A DNA stretch of 64,000 nt, from positions 436,780 through 500,779 of the forward strand of contig NZ_LMHC01000001.1 of NCBI RefSeq assembly GCF_001427665.1. Reading direction: 5' to 3'. Positions within the stretch are counted from its first letter, which is position 1; the number at the start of each line of letters is the position of its first letter. Under the pieces are notes generated by a model. It was not told the DNA's origin and did not search any database. It was given only the letters and a program-made list of their open reading frames with translations. The translations under genes and the position numbers were made by a program. This document shows, piece by piece, positions 26,439-34,395 of this stretch. This DNA is from Caulobacter sp. Root655 (GTDB lineage Bacteria; Pseudomonadota; Alphaproteobacteria; Caulobacterales; Caulobacteraceae).

Positions 26439-26837
26439 ATGACCGCCCAGCCGCGCCTCGTGTCCGATACTCTCGCCGCCCAACGCGCCGCTCCGGGCCA
26501 GCTCGCCGTGGGCGAGCTGTCGCGTCGGCTGGCGGCGGAGCTGTCGGCGGCGGCGATGATCTGCCGCGACTGCGAACACATCGCCGGCGACCTGGCCAGC
26601 GGCGGCGCGGCGCTGGAGAACCTGTCCCGCCTGCAGGCCCTGGACGAGCTGAGCCAGCGCCTGCACGGCCTGTCGGACGTGCTGACCCGCATCGGACAGC
26701 ATGCTTCGGGCGAGTGGAACATGGCGATCGAGCCGCTGCTCGAGGGCCTGGGCCTGGCCGACCTGGTGGTCCGCCTGCGCGACGCCGAGCAGCACAAGGG
26801 CTGGAACGCCGAGGCCGGCGAGCTCGACTTCTTCTAG
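26439..26837 (+). CDS. cheU: Chemotaxis-cluster protein CheU
   Basis: A 132-residue, mostly helical acidic protein, with an Ala/Leu-rich helix pair (ELSRRLAAELSAAAMICRDC and LSRLQALDELSQRLHGLSD) and a C-terminal AGELDFF. The layout resembles a small four-helix or HPt-like bundle, but no obvious phospho-histidine context is visible. The name comes from the matching position in the C. crescentus che cluster. Ending in an acidic-aromatic tail as CheD (LELF) and McpA (WEEF) do is suggestive of a shared docking partner. Start is four bases after cheD. Confidence 0.75.
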   Translation: MTAQPRLVSDTLAAQRAAPGQLAVGELSRRLAAELSAAAMICRDCEHIAGDLASGGAALENLSRLQALDELSQRLHGLSDVLTRIGQHASGEWNMAIEPLLEGLGLADLVVRLRDAEQHKGWNAEAGELDFF

Positions 26838-26848
26838 GAGGGCCGGTG

Positions 26849-27451
26849 ATGCGTGAAATGCTCCAGGCCTCCACACGCATCAACCTCGACAAGGTCAGCG
26901 TGCTGATCGTCGACGACAGCGCCCCTTCGCTGGATCTCCTGGCCCAGGTGGTGTCGGGCTTCGGCGTCAAGACGCTGCAACGCGCGGACTCGGCCAGGGA
27001 GGCCCAGCTGCACCTGCGCGACAAGGCCTTCGACCTGATCATCAGCGCTACCAACATGGCCGGCGTCGACGGCTACGAACTGGTCAAATGGCTGCGGCGC
27101 GCCGCCCTGGAAGCCAACCGCTACGTGCCGGTGATCCTGGTCTCCGGCCACACGCCGCCATCGCAGGTGTTCAAGGCGCGCGACGCCGGGGCCAATTTCA
27201 CCGTCGCCAAGCCGATCACCCCCAAGGTGCTGCTGGAGCGCATCCTGTGGGCGGCCAAGGAAGAGCGCCAGTTCATCGAGTGCGACAGCTATCTGGGCCC
27301 CGACCGGCGGTTCAAGAACGAGGGCCCGCCGATCGGCGTCGAGGGCCGCCGCCGCGACGACCTGCGCGGCGACCTGAGCGACCTGGCCGGCGACAACATG
27401 TCCCAGGAACAGATCAACGGCCTCATGCGGCCTTCGAAGGTGAAGCTATGA
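26849..27451 (+). CDS. cheYIII: Receiver-domain protein lacking the phospho-aspartate (third CheY, Cle-like tail)
   Basis: A 200-residue protein starting at ATG 26849 (GGAGG just upstream; the ORF is open back to 26714). The receiver keeps the acid pocket (VDDS, 22-24), S99 and K121 (VAKPIT), but the phospho-acceptor position reads DLIISATNMAG instead of DLIISDxNMP, giving Ala67 in place of Asp and losing the usual Pro. It therefore should not be phosphorylated. The extension (about 145-200) has arginine clusters GPDRRFKN and GVEGRRRDD, reminiscent of the arginine-rich c-di-GMP-binding tail of Caulobacter Cle proteins. Its stop overlaps the cheE start. Confidence 0.88.
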   Translation: MREMLQASTRINLDKVSVLIVDDSAPSLDLLAQVVSGFGVKTLQRADSAREAQLHLRDKAFDLIISATNMAGVDGYELVKWLRRAALEANRYVPVILVSGHTPPSQVFKARDAGANFTVAKPITPKVLLERILWAAKEERQFIECDSYLGPDRRFKNEGPPIGVEGRRRDDLRGDLSDLAGDNMSQEQINGLMRPSKVKL

Positions 27452-27918
27452 GCGTCGTCCGCAAGTTCCGGGCGCCCAACCGCCTGTCGATGCTGATCAA
27501 GGCCAGCGGCGGCAAGATGGCCAAGGACGCCCTGGCGGCCGCCGACACGGCGCTGGAGCCGCTGCGCGCCCCGTCCCTGGCCGTGCTCGACGCCGCCCTG
27601 TCCGAGATCGAAGGCCGGTTCGGCAAGCCGGCCGCCGCCACGCGGGCCGGCGAGGCCTATCAGGACCTCTACGCTCTGGCCCTGCGGATCATCGACGTCT
27701 CCGGCTTCCTGCCCGGCTCGTGCGTGGACCAGGCGGCGATCTCGTTCTGCGCCCTGGTGGACAACTGCGCCGAGGCGGACGTCTGGCGCTGGGATGCCAT
27801 CGACGTGCACATCAACGCCCTGCGCCTGTTGCGGGCCAGCGGCCTGACCCCCGACCAGAGGCGGGCGGTGATCGACGGGCTCAACAAGGTCAGCCAGCGT
27901 CGGATCGACGACGCCTGA
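27448..27918 (+). CDS. cheE: Chemotaxis-cluster protein CheE
   Basis: A 156-residue helical protein, the last gene of the operon, overlapping cheYIII by four bases (ATGA). Visible features are a basic N-terminus (MSVVRKFRAPNRLSMLIKA), an Ala-rich helix, and a conserved-looking core with DVSGFLPGSCVDQAAISFC and DNCAEADVWRWDAIDVHINA. No enzyme motif is recognisable. The name follows the Caulobacter cluster order. Both che clusters of C. crescentus are reported to influence holdfast production as well as taxis, so a signalling role is plausible. Confidence 0.75.
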   Translation: MSVVRKFRAPNRLSMLIKASGGKMAKDALAAADTALEPLRAPSLAVLDAALSEIEGRFGKPAAATRAGEAYQDLYALALRIIDVSGFLPGSCVDQAAISFCALVDNCAEADVWRWDAIDVHINALRLLRASGLTPDQRRAVIDGLNKVSQRRIDDA

Positions 27919-27920
27919 GT

Positions 27921-27938
27921 CTGGGCCTGGGCCTGGGC
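27921..27938. repeat. Short tandem repeat CTGGGC x3
   Basis: Three perfect CTGGGC hexamers start two bases after the cheE stop, followed by CTGAG. The plus strand is G-rich here. It may be a simple slippage product with no function. Confidence 0.7.
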
Positions 27939-28039
27939 CTGAGACCTGGCTCCGGCGCCATGTGACCGAAACGACACGATTGCGACATCGCCATGCCTTG
28001 CGACCCAAAGCCCACCTTGTGGCCGATGGTTTCATTTGG

Positions 28040-28097
28040 TACCGGTGACATTGCTACCGGTGTCAGGACAACATCTTTGGATGTGACACCGGTGTCA
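28040..28097 (+). promoter_or_regulatory. LacI-type operator cluster upstream of the TonB receptor
   Basis: A perfect 14-bp palindrome TGACACCGGTGTCA (28084-28097) with the central CG typical of LacI-family operators. Two related half-copies lie upstream: TACCGGTGACA (28040-28050) and TACCGGTGTCA (28055-28065). ACCGGTGTCA in the last two is spaced 32 bp, three helical turns. No LacI-family gene is in the window. The core fits TGACAnCGnTGTCA, which I recall from GlcNAc (NagR) regulons in other proteobacteria. Confidence 0.6.
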
Positions 28098-28203
28098 AAA
28101 ATGACGGCCTGGAACGGTCGCGCGGGAAGGAAGCGCGAACGCAACTCGGCCGGGCGATGCGAGAGCATCGTTCAGAAGAATGTGGTTACGGGAGGAGGAA
28201 CCA

Positions 28204-30993
28204 TTGTCTCAGGTCTCTAAGGGGCGCGCGCGCGCGCTCAAAATCGGCGTGTCGTCGGGCGCTCTCGCCATGGCGCTGCTCACGTCCGGCGCGGCGATGG
28301 CGCAGGAAGCCGCGGCTCCGGCCGACAACACCGCGGTCGAAGAAGTGGTTGTCACCGGCTTCCGCAAGTCGCTCGACGCGGCGCTGAACGTGAAGCGGAC
28401 CGCCGTCGGTTCGGTCGACGTGATCGTCGCCGAAGACATCGCCAAGTTCCCCGATCAGAACCTGGCCGAGTCGCTGCAACGCATCCCCGGCATCTCGATC
28501 GTCCGTGACGGCGGCGAAGGTCGCGCCATCACGGTGCGCGGCCTGGGCTCGCGGTTCACCCGCGTGCGCGTCAACGGCATGGAAGCGGTCGCCACCACCT
28601 CGGACGGCGCCAGCGCCAACCGCGAGCGCGGTTTCGACTTCAACGTCTTCGCTTCGGAGCTGTTCAGCTCGCTGGTCGTGCACAAGACCGCCGAGGCTTC
28701 GCTCGACGAGGGCTCGCTGGGCGCGGTCGTGGACCTCAACACCGGCAACCCGCTGGCCGGCAAGGACGGCGTCACCTTGGCGCTCAGCGCCCAGGCCCAG
28801 TACAACGACCTGAGCGACAAGTTCGGGCCGCGTCTGGCCGGCCTGTTCAGCTATCGCCACCCCAGCGGCGTCTGGGCCGCGTCGGTTTCGGGCGCCTATT
28901 CCAAGCAGGAGCAGATCGAGGCGACCAACAACACCGTGCGGTGGTCGCAGGCCCGCTTCAACAAGGTGGGCGGAACCAACTGCTTCACCACCCAGAACAG
29001 CGGCGGGACCTACGTGCCCAGCGTCGCGTGTAACGAAGTCGCCCTGGCCTTCCACCCGCGTATCCCGCGCTATGGCCAAGTCACCCACAACCGCGAGCGC
29101 CTGGGTCTGACCGGCAGCTTCCAGTACGCGCCTTCCGACCGCACCAAGCTGTCGGTCGATGGCCTGTATTCGCAGTACAAGGCGGTCCGCAACGAGAAGT
29201 GGGCCGAGGTCCTGTTCCGCTCCAACGAGCGCTCGATCAGCGTCCGCGACTACACGATCGACGGCGACAACAACCTCATCAAGGGCACGTTCGACAACGC
29301 CTGGGTGCGGCTTGAGCACTACGAGCGGAAACTCGACACCACCTTCTACCAGCTCAGCACGAACCTGACCCACGAGTTCTCGGACAAGTTCAAGGTGCAG
29401 GCTCTGGCCGGCTTCTCGAAGTCCGATGCCGATATCCCGTACGAAACGACGATCATCTTCGATGACCGCGACGCGACCGGTTACAAGTACGACTATACCG
29501 ACATGAAGAAGCCGGTGCTGGCGTTCGGCACCAGCATCAGCGATCCGACGAACTTCCAGTTCGCCGAATTCCGCGACCGTCCGTCGAACAACACCAACAA
29601 GTTCAAGACGGTGGGCTTCAACGCCGACTGGGCCATCACCGACGAGCTGACCTGGAAGGCCGGCGCCGTCTTCCGCCAGTTCGACCTGGACCTGCGCGAA
29701 GGCGCTCGGGACTCGACCTATTGCGCCGCGTTCACCTGCGCGGCCGGAGCCTACGGTGCGCCGGTTACCTCGGCCCTGACCACGAACTTCACCCTGACCG
29801 GCGCGGGCGCGCCGGCCGGCACCACGACCAGCTGGGCGGCGCCCAACCTGGACGCGGCGACGGCCCTGATCAACCTCTACAACCGTCCGCTGATCCAGCA
29901 GGCCGGCAACACCCGTTCGGTGACCGAAAAGGACACTGGCGCTTTCCTGCAGTTCGACGTGAAGAGCCAGATCGGCGGTCTCGACTACGCGCTGAACGCG
30001 GGTACGCGTTACGTGAAGACCGAACAGACCTCGATCGGGATCAACAGCGGCCAGACGGTCACCGTCGATCGTACCTATGAGGACTGGCTGCCCGCGGCCA
30101 ACCTGGCCCTGTATCCGACGGACAAGATCATCGTCCGCGCCTCGGCGGCCAAGGTCATGACCCGGCCCAACCTGGGCAACCTGACCCCGGGCGGCTCGGT
30201 GGATGGTTTCAACTACCGGATCACCTCGGGCAATCCGCAGCTGAAACCGTACCGCGCCACGGCCTACGACGCCTCGGTGGAATGGTACTTCGCCCGCGAG
30301 TCGATCTTCTCGATCGCCGTGTTCAAGAAGGACATCGCCAGCTTCCCGCTGACCCAGTCGATCCAGGGCACCTATGCGTCGACGGGGCTTCCGCTGTCGC
30401 TGATCCTGGCCAGCTCGCCGGCGGCGGGCAATCCCGAAGGGCGGCCGTGGACGATCGCCACGACGATCGATGGCGAGGGCGCGTCGCTGAAGGGCGTCGA
30501 GTTCGCGATCCAGGGACCGTTCAGCTTCCTGCCCGGCTTCTGGTCGAACTTCGGCGGCATCGCCAACCTGACGCTGGTCGACTCCAACGTCGACTATGGC
30601 GTCAATGGCCCAGCCACCGTCGCGACCGGTACTTTCCCGACCCTGGTCAGGCGCACTGAAACCGCGACCCTGTTCGACCTGTCGAAGCGCGCCTTCAACG
30701 TCACCCTCTACTACGAGGCCGACAAGTTCAGCGCCCGGGCGTCGGCGGCCTATCGCAGCGGCTTCATCGACGCGACCAGCGACACCGGTAACGTCTTCGA
30801 AGGCTACAACAGCTCGATCAACGTCGACGCCTCGATGCGCTACCGGCTGAATGACCAATTCGAGGTCTCCCTCGAAGGCACCAACCTGACCGACGAATAC
30901 CGCGATCGCTTCACCGATCTCGAGGCGGACCGCAACTACGAGTACAACCACTTCGGACGGACGATCATGTTCGGCTTGCGCTACAAGATGTAG
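28204..30993 (+). CDS. TonB-dependent receptor (TonB-Xanth-Caul type)
   Basis: About 929 residues. A signal peptide (KIGVSSGALAMALLTSGAAMA) is followed by the TonB box AVEEVVVTGFRKSL, a plug domain (IAKFPDQNLAESLQRIPGIS, VRGLGSRFTRVRVNGME) and a barrel ending GRTIMFGLRYKM with a C-terminal hydrophobic strand. The plug style is that of the Xanthomonas/Caulobacter receptor family used for carbohydrate uptake. I prefer the TTG at 28204, six bases after GGAGGAGGA; the ATG at 28180 would place that SD inside the gene. It sits between the che operon and nagA, ends at a terminator, and has a LacI-type operator cluster upstream. Confidence 0.9.
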   Translation: MSQVSKGRARALKIGVSSGALAMALLTSGAAMAQEAAAPADNTAVEEVVVTGFRKSLDAALNVKRTAVGSVDVIVAEDIAKFPDQNLAESLQRIPGISIVRDGGEGRAITVRGLGSRFTRVRVNGMEAVATTSDGASANRERGFDFNVFASELFSSLVVHKTAEASLDEGSLGAVVDLNTGNPLAGKDGVTLALSAQAQYNDLSDKFGPRLAGLFSYRHPSGVWAASVSGAYSKQEQIEATNNTVRWSQARFNKVGGTNCFTTQNSGGTYVPSVACNEVALAFHPRIPRYGQVTHNRERLGLTGSFQYAPSDRTKLSVDGLYSQYKAVRNEKWAEVLFRSNERSISVRDYTIDGDNNLIKGTFDNAWVRLEHYERKLDTTFYQLSTNLTHEFSDKFKVQALAGFSKSDADIPYETTIIFDDRDATGYKYDYTDMKKPVLAFGTSISDPTNFQFAEFRDRPSNNTNKFKTVGFNADWAITDELTWKAGAVFRQFDLDLREGARDSTYCAAFTCAAGAYGAPVTSALTTNFTLTGAGAPAGTTTSWAAPNLDAATALINLYNRPLIQQAGNTRSVTEKDTGAFLQFDVKSQIGGLDYALNAGTRYVKTEQTSIGINSGQTVTVDRTYEDWLPAANLALYPTDKIIVRASAAKVMTRPNLGNLTPGGSVDGFNYRITSGNPQLKPYRATAYDASVEWYFARESIFSIAVFKKDIASFPLTQSIQGTYASTGLPLSLILASSPAAGNPEGRPWTIATTIDGEGASLKGVEFAIQGPFSFLPGFWSNFGGIANLTLVDSNVDYGVNGPATVATGTFPTLVRRTETATLFDLSKRAFNVTLYYEADKFSARASAAYRSGFIDATSDTGNVFEGYNSSINVDASMRYRLNDQFEVSLEGTNLTDEYRDRFTDLEADRNYEYNHFGRTIMFGLRYKM

Positions 30994-31026
30994 CGCCGTC
31001 GAGCCCCGAGCCGGGCTGAGACGAGG

Positions 31027-31057
31027 AAGGCCGCCAGCTCACGCTGGCGGCCTTTTT
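31027..31057. terminator. Strong intrinsic terminator
   Basis: A 12-bp stem AAGGCCGCCAGC/GCTGGCGGCCTT with a TCAC loop, followed on plus by TTTTTCTT. It ends the TonB receptor transcript. Its stem also closes the convergent nagA operon, although the minus-strand T run is shorter. Confidence 0.88.
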
Positions 31058-31086
31058 CTTTGGCGATCCAGGAAGGGCGGTCGCGG

Positions 31087-32238
31087 TCAGGCCGCCGTCC
31101 GCCCACCGATCCAGGTTTCCCGCACCCGCAGGTCGTCGTCCAGCAGCACCAGGTCGGCGGCCTGACCGGCGGCGATGGTCCCGCGTTCGGCCGCCAGGCC
31201 CAGGAAGGCGGCGGGCGCGCGCGAGGCGATGGTCACGGCGTCTTCCAGCGACAGGCCCAGCATCGACACGGCGTTGCGCACCGCGCCGACCATGTCGAGG
31301 TCCGAGCCGGCCAGGGTGCCGTGGTCGTCGACGCAGACGCCGTCGACCACGCGGATATGCCGGCCCTGCAGGTCGAAGCTCTTGTCGATCATGCCGACGG
31401 TCGGCATGGCGTCGGTCACCAGCATGAAGCGGTCCAGCGGGCGGGTGCGCAGGGCGATGCGCAGCACGGCGGGATCGACATGGCGGCCGTCGACGATGAT
31501 GCCGCACCAGGCGCTCTGGCTTTCCAGCGCCGCCCCGACCACGCCCGGCTCGCGGCTGGTCAGCGGCGACATGGCGTTGAACAGGTGGGTGAAGCCGGTG
31601 AGGCCCGCGTCCAGCGCCTTGCGCGTCGTGCCGTAGGCGGCGTTGGTGTGGCCGGCCGCGACCGTCACGCCGGCCGCGACCAACTGGCGGACCATGTCCG
31701 GCGTGGTGGTCTCCGGCGCCAGGGTCACCAGCGTCTTGCCGCGCTTGAGCGAGCTCAGCAGGGCCACGGCCTCGTCGTCGAGGACGCGGAACTTGCTGGG
31801 GTCGTGGATGCCCTTGCGTTTGACGTTGAGGAACGGGCCCTCGATGTGGACGCCCAGCACGCCGGGAACGCCGGCCTCGATCGCCTGTTCGGCGGCCCGC
31901 ATGGCCGCGTCGACCACGGCCAGGTCGTCGCTGATCAAGGTCGGCAGGAAGCCGGTGGTGCCGTACGGCCGGTGCGCCGCGCCGATGGCGGCGATCGCCT
32001 CGACGGTGGTCGCGTCGTTGAACAGCACCCCGCCGCCGCCGTTGACCTGGGTGTCGATGAAGCCGGGAACCAGCAGGCCGCCATCCAGGTCGTGACGGCG
32101 TGCGCCATCAAGCGTTCCTGGCGGCGTGTCAGCGCTGTCCAAGACGCCTTCGATCCGTCCGTCGCGGATCGCCAGGGCCTTGCCCTCGACGATCCCAGTC
32201 CGAGTCAGGATGCGGCCATTGACGAGTACAAGCTGCAT
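31087..32238 (-). CDS. nagA: N-acetylglucosamine-6-phosphate deacetylase
   Basis: A 383-residue amidohydrolase converting GlcNAc-6-P to GlcN-6-P and acetate. Metal and catalytic motifs: GFIDTQVNGGGG (the Q-x-N variant as in E. coli NagA), HIEGPFLN, AAGHTNAAY, FTHLFNAM and the catalytic Asp in LVTDAMP. The C-terminal strand region ends DLVLLDDDLRV. The ATG overlaps the stop of the SIS-domain gene upstream (ATGA), so deacetylase and deaminase are translationally coupled, as their successive reactions would favour. This is the third gene of the nagR-like/SIS/nagA operon. Confidence 0.93.
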   Translation of the reverse strand: MQLVLVNGRILTRTGIVEGKALAIRDGRIEGVLDSADTPPGTLDGARRHDLDGGLLVPGFIDTQVNGGGGVLFNDATTVEAIAAIGAAHRPYGTTGFLPTLISDDLAVVDAAMRAAEQAIEAGVPGVLGVHIEGPFLNVKRKGIHDPSKFRVLDDEAVALLSSLKRGKTLVTLAPETTTPDMVRQLVAAGVTVAAGHTNAAYGTTRKALDAGLTGFTHLFNAMSPLTSREPGVVGAALESQSAWCGIIVDGRHVDPAVLRIALRTRPLDRFMLVTDAMPTVGMIDKSFDLQGRHIRVVDGVCVDDHGTLAGSDLDMVGAVRNAVSMLGLSLEDAVTIASRAPAAFLGLAAERGTIAAGQAADLVLLDDDLRVRETWIGGRTAA

Positions 32239-33329
32239 CAGACGGTTTCTGTGACCTTGTTGAGGTGCGGCGGGCTGTCGGGATCATAACCCCGAGCGAC
32301 CGACAGCGCGTTGGCCATCCGGTAGAAGCTCTGGATCATCAGGATCGGCTCGACGACCGGGTGGGCGGCCAGGGCGGGCAGCACGCCGGCGCCCCCCAAA
32401 GACGCGGAAGAGCCGCCGGCCCCGGCCAGCAGTACGTCGGCGCCGCGCTCGGCCAGGCCCTTGGCCACGGCGTCGACGCTTTCGCGGCTCTCGTCGTTCT
32501 GGGCGAAGACCAGGGCGGGGAAGCCCGGCTTCACCAGGGCCATCGGGCCATGCAGCACCTCGGCGGCGCTGAAGGCCTCGGCGTGCAGGCCGCAGGTCTC
32601 CTTGAACTTCAGGGCCGCCTCCTGGGCGACGCCGAAGCCGACGCCGCGGCCCAGGACATAGAGGTTGCGGGCCAGCTTCAGCTGTTCGACGGCCGGGGTC
32701 CAGTCCAGGGTCCAGGCCTCGGCGAGCAGGGCGGGCAGGCTGGAGAGCGCGGCGGTCAGTTCCGCGTCCTGCGTCCAGGCGGCCACCAGTTGGGCGATGG
32801 CGGCCAGGGCGGCGATGTAGGACTTGGTGGCCGCGACGCTCAGCTCGGGGCCGGCGTGCAGCGGCAGAACCTCGTCGGCCAGGGCGGCCAGCGGCGAGTT
32901 CACGTCGTTGACCAGGGCGATGGTGAAGGCCCCGGCGTCCTTGGCGGCTTGCACCGCCGACAGCAGGTCGGGGCTCTTGCCCGACTGCGAAATGGCCAGG
33001 TAGAGCACGTCGTCCAGGCCCTGGGGCGCGGCGTAGACCGAGCTGACCGACAGGGCGGCCGACGAGGTCAGCACGCCCGTGCGGGTCTCGATCAGGTATT
33101 TGGCGAAGGTGGCGGCGTGGTCGGAACTGCCGCGGGCGCAGGTCACCACGGCGCGCGGCGGGTTGGCGCGCAGGCGTTCGGCGATCTTGTGGGCCCGGCC
33201 GGCGTTGGCGCCCAACTGGGTGGCGACGACTTGCGAGGCCTGGCCGGCTTCCAGGAACATGCGGGTCGATTCCGCCGTCAGCCGCGCCGGCCCAGTGGAA
33301 GGCGAGACGGGGGGTGCGGGTCGGGTCAA
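32238..33329 (-). CDS. SIS-domain glucosamine-6-phosphate deaminase (NagB-II type)
   Basis: About 363 residues with two SIS domains, like the isomerase half of GlmS but without the glutaminase domain. Visible are VVTCARGSSDHAATFAKYL and AISQSGKSPDLLSAV (first domain, phosphosugar-binding Ser residues) and YVLGRGVGFGVAQEAALKFKE and AEVLHGPMALV (second). This is the NagB-II class that replaces classical NagB in many alphaproteobacteria, converting GlcN-6-P to fructose-6-P and ammonia. I prefer TTG 33329 because GGAGG lies eight bases upstream; the ORF opens at 33380. It overlaps nagA and follows the GntR gene. Confidence 0.87.
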   Translation of the reverse strand: MTRPAPPVSPSTGPARLTAESTRMFLEAGQASQVVATQLGANAGRAHKIAERLRANPPRAVVTCARGSSDHAATFAKYLIETRTGVLTSSAALSVSSVYAAPQGLDDVLYLAISQSGKSPDLLSAVQAAKDAGAFTIALVNDVNSPLAALADEVLPLHAGPELSVAATKSYIAALAAIAQLVAAWTQDAELTAALSSLPALLAEAWTLDWTPAVEQLKLARNLYVLGRGVGFGVAQEAALKFKETCGLHAEAFSAAEVLHGPMALVKPGFPALVFAQNDESRESVDAVAKGLAERGADVLLAGAGGSSASLGGAGVLPALAAHPVVEPILMIQSFYRMANALSVARGYDPDSPPHLNKVTETV

Positions 33330-33394
33330 GACGTTAGCCTCCAAGACGGGCGTTCCTTCAGATAAGCGCGAGGGGCCCAATCAGGCTCCCTCGA

Positions 33395-34138
33395 TCAGGA
33401 AAGGGCGTTCAGTTCGGCGACGAAGTCGTAGGCGTCGCCGCGGTAATAGGACTGGGTGACCTCCACCGTCCGGCCGTCCTTCAGGAAGCCCCGGCGTTCG
33501 ATCAGCAGGCCGGCGTCCTTGACCGGCACGCCCAGCAGGTCGGCCTGCTCGGCCACGAACAGCACGGCGCGCAGGCGTTGCAGGGCACGGGCCGGACGAT
33601 GGCCGGTCTGTTCCAACGCCTCATAGAGCGAGGTCTCGACCACGTCGACCGAGGGCAGGGCGAAGGCGGCGATGGTGGTGTACTCCACCGCCATCGGGGC
33701 GCCGTCCGCGTAGCGGATGCGGGCGAAGCGATAGACCGGCGTACCGGGCGACAGGCCCAGGGTCAGCGATTCCTCCGGGGTGACCGTGCCTTCGGCCCGG
33801 CTGATCCACTCGCTGCGCGGTATGCGACCGCGCGAGATCATGTCCTCGGTGAACGACGACAGCTTCGAGAAGCTCTTTTCCACCCGGGCGGCGACGAAGG
33901 TGCCGGCCCCCTGGCGGCGCGTCAGCAGGCCTTCGCTGACCAGGCCGTCCAGCGCCTTGCGAACGGTGATCCGCGAAATGCTGAACTCTTCGGCCATGTC
34001 GCGCTCGGCCGGCAGGGCGTCGTCGGGCGAGAGGATCTTCTTTTGGATGGCCTCGCGGAGGGCGCGTTGCAGTTGCTTGTAGAGCGGCGCGTGATCCTGA
34101 CCGTGTCCGTCCAGGCCTCCGATCCTTTCAGAAAACAT
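33395..34138 (-). CDS. GntR/UTRA family regulator of the GlcNAc genes
   Basis: A 247-residue repressor-type protein. The winged helix-turn-helix (about 17-85) has PLYKQLQRALREAIQKKIL, LPAERDMAEEFSISRITVRK and GLLTRRQGAGTFVA. The UTRA ligand domain (about 95-240) includes PVYRFARIRYADGAPMAVEY and binds small effectors, in this family often amino-sugar phosphates such as GlcN-6-P or GlcNAc-6-P. It heads the SIS/nagA operon and is divergent from the TonB receptor and transport genes, so it probably controls both. The ATG at 34138 is chosen (MFSERIGGLDG); eight more codons are open upstream. Confidence 0.9.
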   Translation of the reverse strand: MFSERIGGLDGHGQDHAPLYKQLQRALREAIQKKILSPDDALPAERDMAEEFSISRITVRKALDGLVSEGLLTRRQGAGTFVAARVEKSFSKLSSFTEDMISRGRIPRSEWISRAEGTVTPEESLTLGLSPGTPVYRFARIRYADGAPMAVEYTTIAAFALPSVDVVETSLYEALEQTGHRPARALQRLRAVLFVAEQADLLGVPVKDAGLLIERRGFLKDGRTVEVTQSYYRGDAYDFVAELNALS

Positions 34139-34207
34139 CGTCAATCTGGCACCCCCGCGCAAATCCGCGCCATCTCGTGATCACCGAGATAGCATATGAC
34201 CATTTCC

Positions 34208-34241
34208 GTACCAATAAGAACCTGGTCTGCAATTGGTTCTT
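34208..34241. promoter_or_regulatory. Candidate operator of the GntR regulator
   Basis: ACCAAT (34210-34215) and ATTGGT (34232-34237) are inverted, 16 bp apart, as are the nested AAGAACC (34216-34222) and GGTTCTT (34235-34241). A further ATTGGTATC occurs at 34327-34335. It lies in the divergent promoter gap between the GntR gene and the TonB receptor. I recall TGGTA-type boxes for the related NagQ regulators. Confidence 0.4.
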
Positions 34242-34395
34242 TTTTGGCCTTGTCATCCGATAAATTTCCGTCACAGTTCCCGTCCGAGGCCCGAGAAGTA
34301 CCGCACTCTACGGACGTCCGCAGAAAATTGGTATCAGATTGGGCTTGGGGTTCGGCTCCGGGCCCGAGGGTCCGGAAAAAGGGGAGAAGCCGAGT

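Noticed and set aside
28180..28203. ATG 28180 as start of the first TonB receptor
   Set aside because: The strong GGAGGAGGA lies between it and TTG 28204, at proper distance only from the latter.
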